A stretch of DNA of 64,000 nucleotides. Source: Spisula solida. Its lineage: Eukaryota; Mollusca; Bivalvia; Venerida; Mactridae. The DNA lies in NCBI GenBank assembly GCA_947247005.1, contig OX365955.1, positions 32,529,822 through 32,593,821 of the forward strand, written 5' to 3'. A model generated the notes under the pieces. The model saw only the letters and a list, made by a program, of their open reading frames with translations, made no database searches and was not told the origin of the DNA. A program made the translations under genes and the position numbers. The stretch's first letter is position 1. Every line of letters begins with the position of its first letter. Below are positions 55,790 to 64,000 of this stretch, piece by piece.

Positions 55790-56085
55790 ATGATCGAGTT
55801 GTTTTACAGATACATTTCTTTAAAACCCCCTTTCTCAACAATTTTTCAGCTATGTATAAAACATGTATGGCGGACAGTTCCCGTAACCGTTTTTCCTGGG
55901 CTGTTACATTGTATCCTAACCAGACTTAGACTTTCTCTTCCACAAGGAACCGACAACTTCTCCACATGTGGAGGAAAATCAAATTTCTATGGATGGGTAT
56001 AACTTGCCTTGATATGGAATCTACTCAGATCGCCAGATTACAATCCAGCACACTATAACCACTGGACTACAGTCAGGGCTCATAC
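55790..56085 (-). mobile_element. SINE family S1 copy (PLCL intron 1)
   Basis: CTCAACAATTTTTCAGCTAT, GACAACTTCTCCACATGTGG and CACTATAACCACTGGACTAC landmarks. Confidence 0.6.
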
Positions 56086-56349
56086 CAATGTACCTATAGC
56101 CGCTACTCATACTAGTGTATCTAAGATGAAAATGTCTGCTTGTAGAATTTGATACTATTGTCTGCTGCTATGATTAGACATGTTGTTGCGTAACTCAGAT
56201 GACCCCCGTAAGTGCAGGTCGACAAGTTACAATCCCGTATAGATCTACGTCTTGATATCCAGTATCTTATAGTTACGGTATATACATGTACTTCTGTGAC
56301 TTCATATAAAATTATTCCAAGGGATGCTCTGTGCTTGAAAATCAAAGAT

Positions 56350-57370
56350 TATTGATATTTATTTATGTATAAATAATGTAAATAAATCATGTTAAACAAA
56401 CAATTAAAACACTCTGGCCGAACTGATTTAGATAAGGATGAAACAGTTTCCTTAACAGCTTTGTGTACTTAACAAAACTATGTTCACTTGACTTCCTGGT
56501 TGGTTTATTTCTAAGCATATTGAAATAAATGTCACTTTATGATAACCGGTGATAAGCATGTACCATCATTTTGACCGGACATGATAAATTTGAATTATAG
56601 ATTGGACTTAAGACATGTTGTACTCATTATTTGATGAATCATAATGCTTTTTTTATCTCATTATGTTCACATTAATATAATTTATCCATATATCAGAATG
56701 TGTTACAGTTAAATGTTTTTAAAAAGAAGCATTATAAGTTATCATAATTATATTATATAGTCAGATAGGACTGTGAATCGTCAGGTAAATGCCGATCCGA
56801 TTCAATCCACGAGTTGGGGTGAGCGATTCGCAGATAGAACCACAAATTAGCAGTTGCAAAAGTCATGAAGACAATGAATGCCATAAAGACTTTTTACTTT
56901 AATAACATCACATACCGTACTTTGTGAAAAACTACTAATGTACGTACATGTACAAGGGTGCATGAAGACATTTAAAACGAATAATCTAGCTGTTATCACA
57001 GATTAAGTTTTCTAGAGTCAAAACTGGCACTTTTGCAGTTTTATGAGTCAAATGAAAGCCCTGCCCTAAATACTGTTCATATTTTACTAATAGAGCTACA
57101 TGCTTGCAGTGCTGTTCAATAATACTGTACCCCTGATGTTTTATACTTAATGACTGTCTAAATTCTGAATAAGTCTTCACACAGACACTGCAGGTTTTCT
57201 GTTAGATATAGAGAAAATAATTAAATTAACAAAATGACAGATTGAACATACTATTTAAGCAGCCTTAGATATTGCAGTCCTTGGAATCAGAAAAAATTTG
57301 CAGTCCTTGGAATCATGCCAATTTCTACATGTAGGCGACAGTAAAAAAAACTAGTGCAGAAATTATTTAC
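56350..57370. other. PLCL intron 1, AT-rich non-coding
   Basis: Nothing supported beyond AT-rich sequence and short frames. Confidence 0.4.
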
Positions 57371-57376
57371 CGCTAC

Positions 57377-57650
57377 TAAGGCCTGAAATAAAATACTGTT
57401 TGTATACCCACCTGATACCTGAGGCAATGCCCACACAATTGCCCCCACCTGAATTTTTTATTGAAAACTTTAAAAATAATTTGGCGACATATTAAGTGTC
57501 AATAACATTTAACATTATATACTTCTGTAAAAAAGATATTTAAAATTGTTTTCCTACCTGCACCTACCTACCCAATCTTAGGCTTCTACATGACAATAGC
57601 TCCTGTATAGACTGTGGAAGGGGAAACACACCAGTTTATTTTAGGCCTAA
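57377..57650. mobile_element. MITE family J, copy 2
   Basis: AAGGCCTGAAATAAAATACT at the left against TTTATTTTAGGCCTAA at the right; the interior shares CTACCTACCC with copy 1. Confidence 0.6.
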
Positions 57651-58002
57651 TAGCTTAAGCAATGAAACAGTTGCTAAAACGGAAACTTCTCTAAAACTCC
57701 TCTAAATTGGCATTAATTAAATGAGGAACAGCATGCGATCTATACTTTACTTAAAAGTTCTATAATGAGACAAGGTCTGGTATAAATTGTCAGATCTTGT
57801 TGGCTTCATGTCACATGACACTGAGCTGCTTGTATGGCATGTCACGTAGTACTAATTAGTTGCAGTTAAGGATACTTGCAAGCTTAGATTTTGTACCAGC
57901 GTATACATTTTGTATATGCAGTGAAAATTACTATACTCTTATATGTGTTGATATGCTTTATATTAGACACCTTAATTATAAAGACAAGCATGTTCAATGC
58001 AT

Positions 58003-58676
58003 TACAGCTCTCTATTCAATCCCAGTTACAGCTCTCTATTCATTCCCTTACAGCTCTCTATTCAATCCCTTACAGCTCTCTATTCAATCCCTTACAGCTC
58101 ACTATTTAATCCCTTACAGCTCTCTATTCAATCCCAGTTACAGCTCTCTATTCAATCCCTTACAGCTCTCTATTCAATCCCAGTTACAGCTCTCTATTCA
58201 ATCCCTTACATCTCACTATTTAATCCCTTACAGCTCTCTATTCAATCCCAGTTACAGCTCTCTATTCAATCCCTTACAGCTCTCTATTCAATCCCTTACA
58301 GCTCTCTATTCAATCCCTTACAGCTGACTATTCAATCCCTTACAGCATTCTATTCAATCCCTTACAGCTCTCTATTCAATCCCTTACAGCTCACTATTTA
58401 ATCCCTTACAGCTCTCTATTCAATCCCTTATAGCTCTCTATTCAATCCCTTACTGCTCTCTATTCAATCCCAGTTACAGCTCTCTATTCAATCCCTTACA
58501 GCTCTCTATTCAATCCCTTACAGCTTTCTATTCAATCCCTTACAGCTCTCTATTCAACCCCTTACAGCTTTCTATTCAATCCCTTACAGCTCTCTATTCA
58601 ATCCCTTACAGCTTTCTATTCAATCCCTTACAGCTCTCTATTCAACCCCTTACTGCTCTCTATTCAATCCCTTACG
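58003..58676. repeat. 22-bp minisatellite, ~30 copies (PLCL intron 1)
   Basis: The unit is CCCTTACAGCTCTCTATTCAAT, with interspersed 24-bp units where CCAGTTACAG replaces CCTTACAG. Open frames through it are by-products. Confidence 0.95.
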
Positions 58677-58699
58677 GCTGCTCTGACGTCGAAAATTTA

Positions 58700-59690
58700 G
58701 GGATTCGAGTTTGCGAATTTTAGGCATGGACACACCTACTTGTACTCTGTTCATTTTGCTATGAAAATCATTTACTTAATACATAATTTTTTTCCATGTA
58801 TTACATTGATGCAGGCTTTATAGTATTTAGCTGAAACATTTGTGAAAATAAATAGAAATAAAGCACATCTGTAGTTATAGTTATTAGTTCCACATATTTG
58901 TTTATTGGATACAATTTAATACATACTATTCAACTATAGGAATGATCACCCGTGTTCATATGCTTCATGCCCATCAGCAATAAAAACCTGCCTTTCACCA
59001 ATACAGTAGCTAGCTTGTGGTATGAATACCTTTGTTTACAAACATGATCTCTCCTATACAGCCACCTAGTAATTTTGGGGGCCTAAGTGTGCTAATTGTG
59101 TGCATTTATAGTATTTACTCTGTGGTCAATGTAACATTAATATTTTGTACTGGATTAATTACAGGAAATGGATGAACTGATCCGTAAAGTAAAGAGTCAT
59201 TTAGAAAATATGTTTAAACTAAGAATCACTCCGTTCAATGGGCATTTTTTTCTCTCAAATATTGGTATTAGCATTTCTGTAGTTTGTATCACTTGACATT
59301 TCAGATTCTATAATGTTACATTTGTATAGCTTAACGTAAAATGTTTACAATATTATGTTATAGCCTGAAGAAATTAACTTGGTCTGCGACGAATATATTA
59401 CAAGCTTCTTGTGCAGAATATATATCATTAATTTCTGTGAGAAATCTGTGCTTTGCTGGGGATTAAGATTATAAGTAAATTGTACACCTCAAACATATTT
59501 GCAATACTCTGCATATGGAAACAAAGGCCAAAATTAAATTATAGACATTAAATCAACTGTTATTAATTACGGTAATACCTGTCATAATGGTTTGAGGATC
59601 ATCTTAATTTGTTTGCACCTTACTCAGATGCAAAGTAATTTATTATACAAGTTTTTAAATTCGTTCAATTTGTGCTTAATCACTTTCATT
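58700..59690. other. PLCL intron 1 between two arrays
   Basis: ATTACAG at 59159-59165 precedes a short open stretch (MDELIRKVKSHLENMF), but it is out of phase with PLCL exon 1 (a stop results), so it is not accepted as an exon. Confidence 0.3.
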
Positions 59691-59706
59691 CTACACTGAT
59701 AACAAG

Positions 59707-61455
59707 CGGTCAGTCGACTGTGCAGTGTTTATATTATCAATGGGTCAGTCGACTGTGCAGTGTTTATATTATCAATGGGTCAGTTGACTGTGCAGTGTTT
59801 ATATTATCAATGGGTCAGTCGACTGTGCAGTGTTTATATTATCAATGGGTCAGTCGACTGTGCAGTGTTTATATTATCAATGGGTCAGTTGACTGTGCAG
59901 TGTTTATATTATCAATGGGTCAGTTGATCTTGCAGTGTTTATACTATCAATGGGTCAGTTGACTGTGCAGTGTTTATACTATCAATGGGTCAGTTGATCT
60001 TGCAGTGTTTGTATTATCAATGGGTCAGTTGATCTTGCAGTGTTTATACTATCAATGGGTCAGTAGACAGTGCAGTGTTTATACTATCAATGGGTCAGTT
60101 GACAGTGCAGTGTTTATATTATCAATGGGTCAGTTGATCTTGCAGTGTTTGTATTATCAATGGGTCAGTTGACAGTGCAGTGTTTATATTATCAATGGGT
60201 CAGTCGACAGTGCAGTGTTTATACTATCAATGGGTCAGTTGACAGTGCAGTGTTTATATTATCAATTGGTCAGTTGATCTTGCAGTGTTTGTATTATCAA
60301 TGGGTCAGTTGACTGTGCAGTGTTTATACTATCAATGGGTCAGTTGATCTTGAAGTGTTTGTATTATCAATGGGTCAGTCGACTGTGCAGTGTTTATATT
60401 ATCAATGGGTCAGTCGACTGTGCAGTGTTTATATTATCAATGGGTTAGTCGACTGTGCAGTGTTTATACTATCAATGGGTCAGTTGATCTTGCAGTGTTT
60501 ATATTATCAATGGGTCAGTTGACTGTGCAGTGTTTATACTATCAATGGGTCAGTTGATCTTGCAGTGTTTATACTATCAATGGGTCGGTGGACCGTGCAG
60601 TGTTTATACTATCAATGGGTCAGTTGACAGTGCAGTGTTTATATTATCAATGGGTCAGTCGACAGTGCAGTGTTTATACTATCAATGGGTCAGTTGACAG
60701 TGCAGTGTTTATATTATCAATGGGTCAGTAGACTGTGCAGTGTTTGTATTATCAATGGGTCAGTTGACTGTGCAGTGTTTATACTTTCAATGGGTCAGTC
60801 GACTGTGCAGTGTTTGTATTATCAATGGGTCAGTCGACTGTGCAGTGTTTATACTATCAATGGGTCAGTCGACAGTGCAGTGTTTATACTATCAATGGGT
60901 CAGTTGACAGTGCAGTGTTTATACTATCAATGGGTCAGTTGATCTTGCAGTGTTTATACTATCAATGGGTCGGTGGACCGTGCAGTGTTTATACTATCAA
61001 TGGGTCAGTTGACAGTGCAGTGTTTATATTATCAATGGGTCAGTCGACTGTGCAGTGTTTGTATTATCAATGGGTCAGTTGACAGTGCAGTGTTTATATT
61101 ATCAATGGGTCAGTCGACAGTACAGTGTTTATATTATCAATGGGTCAGTCGACTGTGCAGTGTTTGTATTATCAATGGGTCAGTTGACTGTGCAGTGTTT
61201 ATATTATCAATGGGTCAGTTGACAGTGCAGTGTTTATATTATCAATGGGTCAGTCGACAGTGCAGTGTTTATACTATCAATGGGTCAGTAGACAGTGCAG
61301 TGTTTATACTATCAATGGGTCAGTTGACAGTGCAGTGTTTATATTATCAATTGGTCAGTTGATCTTGCAGTGTTTATATTATCAATGGGTCAGTGGACCG
61401 TGCAGTGTTTATATTTTTCAATGTGTCGGTCGACCGTGCAGTGTTTATATTATCA
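59707..61455. repeat. 35-bp minisatellite, ~50 copies (PLCL intron 1)
   Basis: The unit is GGGTCAGTCGACTGTGCAG then TGTTTATATTATCAAT. Variants at CAGTCGACTG/CAGTTGATCTTG/CAGTTGACAG/CGGTGGACCG and ATATTATC/ATACTATC/GTATTATC recur in blocks of several units. Frames of ~90-130 codons across it are repeat by-products. Confidence 0.97.
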
Positions 61456-61469
61456 TTGTTTATTGATAA

Positions 61470-62850
61470 GGCTAGAGTTAATCTGGCGAGCTATAGATCC
61501 ATTTCTCGTGTCTGATTGACATCTTCATTACTGGAACCTTTCACATAGCTGTATGAAATGATGTTGCCAAACTATATTATACTATACAAATATACTGTAA
61601 TTGATTTTAGATGAGTTGTATTACTTATCTTACCAATCGAGTGGTCAGTCATGTATTTTGGTATGCTTTGTGATATTGAGAGTAATTGAGTATGTTTCTA
61701 TTGATAAGCTGTTTGGTATGTTATAGCCTTCCTGAAATCATTCACAGGTGTTCCTGCTTGTTATATCTTGCAAATATATCTTATCTTTTTTTAGCTTTTT
61801 TCAAGTTTTGCATCGTCCAGTATATTTGTGGATGTCATGAATTGTCTATTAAAACGTTTCTCAAACGAGTCTAGACTAAGATTAAGCATAATTAATTTAT
61901 TCGGCGATAATATTGTTAATTTGTCTATGTGATGAGTTGAAGAAATGTTTGTTTTTCATGGTTCAGGTACATTGTACTTACAGCTGGCCCCAGCCCTGGC
62001 AGTCATGGTCTTGTTGTTTAAATAGCTTGTTTGACCCCTTCCTTAGAAAAATTACTGGTTGGACGCCCTGATATAAATTCCCAGTCTGCGCATGTTTAAG
62101 TAACTGAAGACAAAAGTATTCCAGCAAAAAACGTAGCGTTCGATAATTAATATGATCTTACCAGAAAGTTTTGTTTAAAAACTTCTTCTCTTGTTTGAAG
62201 TTTTCAGTTATAAACTTTTGATATTTAGGGATGACCTTATCAACAGTGTTTTTTGTATCTAAGTAGTCAGTTTTCATGCTTTTAGCTCGTTAAGTGATGA
62301 GATATTTGCTTGTCGTTGGCCAGGCTGATAATTAGTGGTAATGACAATCTGTCAAATCTGTTTGTATTATTATCATGTTTTTGCAGGAACATCAGGGGAT
62401 CGGATCATGATTATCTGATTTTGAACATCCTATTGGATAATTAAATGATGACGCGACTTACGTATCATGTAAATGACTCATTGTTGTATAGTCCAAACAA
62501 ATTAACATGCTCCTAGAATCTTCTATTATCGTAAGTTATAGTATGGAGAATTTGACCCGACTCTCTACTTTATATTAGCATAATTTAACAGCTGATATAT
62601 TGTCTATATTTATAACCCCGGCTGTGTGTGTTAATAAGACCCTCGATATGTAATACCAACACAAATCTTAAGGACATGTATTGCACATATTGCTAGCCAA
62701 AATTAATATATTCAACGCAAGAGGCTTGTAATATATTAATGCATAAAGGTCAGGAGTTCTTGTTAATAATTGATTTATTTAAAATTGGTCTTAAAAAGAA
62801 ATTTATTAATATGTATGAGGTGTACTATAAACACTGATCTTAAACTCTTA
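61470..62850. other. PLCL intron 1, non-coding
   Basis: No exon or repeat family recognised. Confidence 0.4.
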
Positions 62851-62857
62851 ACAATTA

Positions 62858-63340
62858 GGCATCTAAAACTCTAACAAGGCATCTAAACCTCTGACAAGGC
62901 TCCTAAACCTCCGACAAGGCATCTAAACCTCCGACAAGGCATCTAAACCTCTGACAAGGCATCTAAACCTCTGACAAGGCTCCTAAACCTCCGACAAGGC
63001 ATCTAAACCTCTGACAAGGCATCTAAACCTCTGACAAGGCATCTAAACCTCTAACAAGGCATCTTAACCTCTAACAAGGCATCTAAACCTCTGACTAGGC
63101 ATCTAAACCTCTAACAATTAGGCATCTAAACCTCTAACAATTAGGCATCTAAACCTCTAACAATTAGGCATCTAAACCTCTAACAATAAGGCATCTAAAC
63201 CTCTAACAATTAGGCATCTAAACCTCTAACAATTAGGCATCTAAACCTCTGAGAAGGCATCTAAACCTCTAACAATTAGGCATCTAAACCTCTGACAAGG
63301 CATCTAAACCTCTGACAAGGATTCTAAACTTCTGATAAGG
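62858..63340. repeat. 20/23-bp minisatellite, ~23 copies (PLCL intron 1)
   Basis: The unit is GGCATCTAAACCTCTGACAA (20 bp), with a 23-bp form ending TAACAATTA enriched in the second half of the array. Confidence 0.95.
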
Positions 63341-63344
63341 CATG

Positions 63345-64000
63345 ACTTTCTGGAGGGAATCATATATTCGGTGCAATATATTCATGCATAAAGTTCAATG
63401 GGCAGGTTCATATACCTAATTACAGTCTAGGGGTCACACTCAGGTTTTGTCGGAATCTTGTCACTTGCTGTTTAATCCAGTCATGTTCACTTTTAAAACA
63501 ATGTTCATCAAGTGTTTGTGACCAAGTGGCATGATATGTCTCCATGGTAATATTATATTATACCATAATTACCATGTTAAAACTGCCACAAAACTTCACA
63601 TTTATGGCCGTGTAATATATGCATTTATGACCATGTAATATGCAATATTAATGCATGCCTAATAATAAAAAATCCTGTTGTATGTAACATTTTTCAACAT
63701 TATAATATTATGTTTTATTACGAGAATGTGGCATAATTTCGAATGAATTAGATGGTTATAAATATGGCATGCAATTTAATGGTCAAAACTACACAATATT
63801 TAAAGCAATATAACACATTTCGAGGGCTTAGTGCAAAACAGTTGTAACTCCTTTTAAAATCATATATGTAGTAACAACTGTTTTGCACTGGGCCCTTGAT
63901 TTACATTTTTGCTGCATTTTAATGGTTGTACTAGTGTAGCAACCGGTAATTGCATATATTATTACTTTATGTTGAGCATTATCAATAGTAACTTTATTAT
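63345..64000. other. Window end, PLCL intron 1
   Basis: A short inverted pair (GTGCAAAACAGTTGTAAC at 63831 and GTAACAACTGTTTTGCAC at 63871) could form a hairpin. Otherwise plain AT-rich sequence. Confidence 0.4.

Noticed and set aside
57860..58401. Overlapping plus-strand frames of Leu/Ser-rich repeats
   Set aside because: Generated by the 22/24-bp array; all three frames are open, which indicates simple repetition.
59166..59290. Possible PLCL exon 2 starting after ATTACAG
   Set aside because: Joining to exon 1 (phase 1) gives an immediate stop and the sequence does not resemble the PLCL PH-domain start.
59672..61466. Frames of 78-129 codons with QCLYYQWVS repeats
   Set aside because: Generated by the 35-bp minisatellite (35 codons per three units).

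Overview
The window reads as AT-rich, repeat-dense nuclear DNA of a bivalve mollusc. This is inferred from spliced animal genes with long introns, tRNA-derived SINEs, many TIR MITEs, DIRS-like and non-LTR retroelement remains, and dispersed repeats ending in GACGGACGG-type tails. The species cannot be named from sequence alone.

Layout. 1-6 kb: a non-LTR retrotransposon with two lesions in its second ORF (288-4211), followed by a truncated DIRS/Ngaro-like reverse transcriptase fragment. Both lie between two ~140-bp direct repeats. 6.9-7.1 kb: a possible two-exon gene for a 31-residue membrane peptide (minus strand). 11.3-15.5 kb: a CCAAT/GC-box/TATA promoter followed by four exons with matching phase-2 introns, encoding a predicted 222-residue protein of no family I recognise. 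Exons 2-4 arose by tandem duplication, and the duplicated intron carries a 42-bp minisatellite. 15.5-25 kb: tandem repeats, SINEs and dispersed repeats, with one SINE insertion that splits an open frame.

25.3-48.5 kb (minus strand): a complete USP44/USP49-type ubiquitin-specific protease. I could place 15 coding exons (852 aa) with consensus splice sites and consistent phases. It has an N-terminal ZnF-UBP domain, a catalytic Cys box in exon 6, a catalytic His box in exon 14, and an unusually long Ser-rich and basic C-terminal tail in the last exon. Its introns hold several unusual structures: a minisatellite that multiplies a 5' splice site (intron 10), degenerate and in-frame copies of the start of exon 6 (intron 5), a 1.5-kb 16-bp array inside a SINE (intron 12), and an inverted-repeat-flanked NRF1-type promoter-like segment (intron 6).

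51.4 kb (plus strand): the first coding exon of a PLCL/PRIP (inactive phospholipase C-like) gene, divergent from USP44/49. Its first intron runs past the window end and contains three large minisatellites (22, 35 and ~20 bp units). The ~200 bp upstream of PLCL is a candidate divergent promoter for both genes. Apart from that shared promoter nothing links the genes functionally. All family assignments come from reading motifs; no database search was run.
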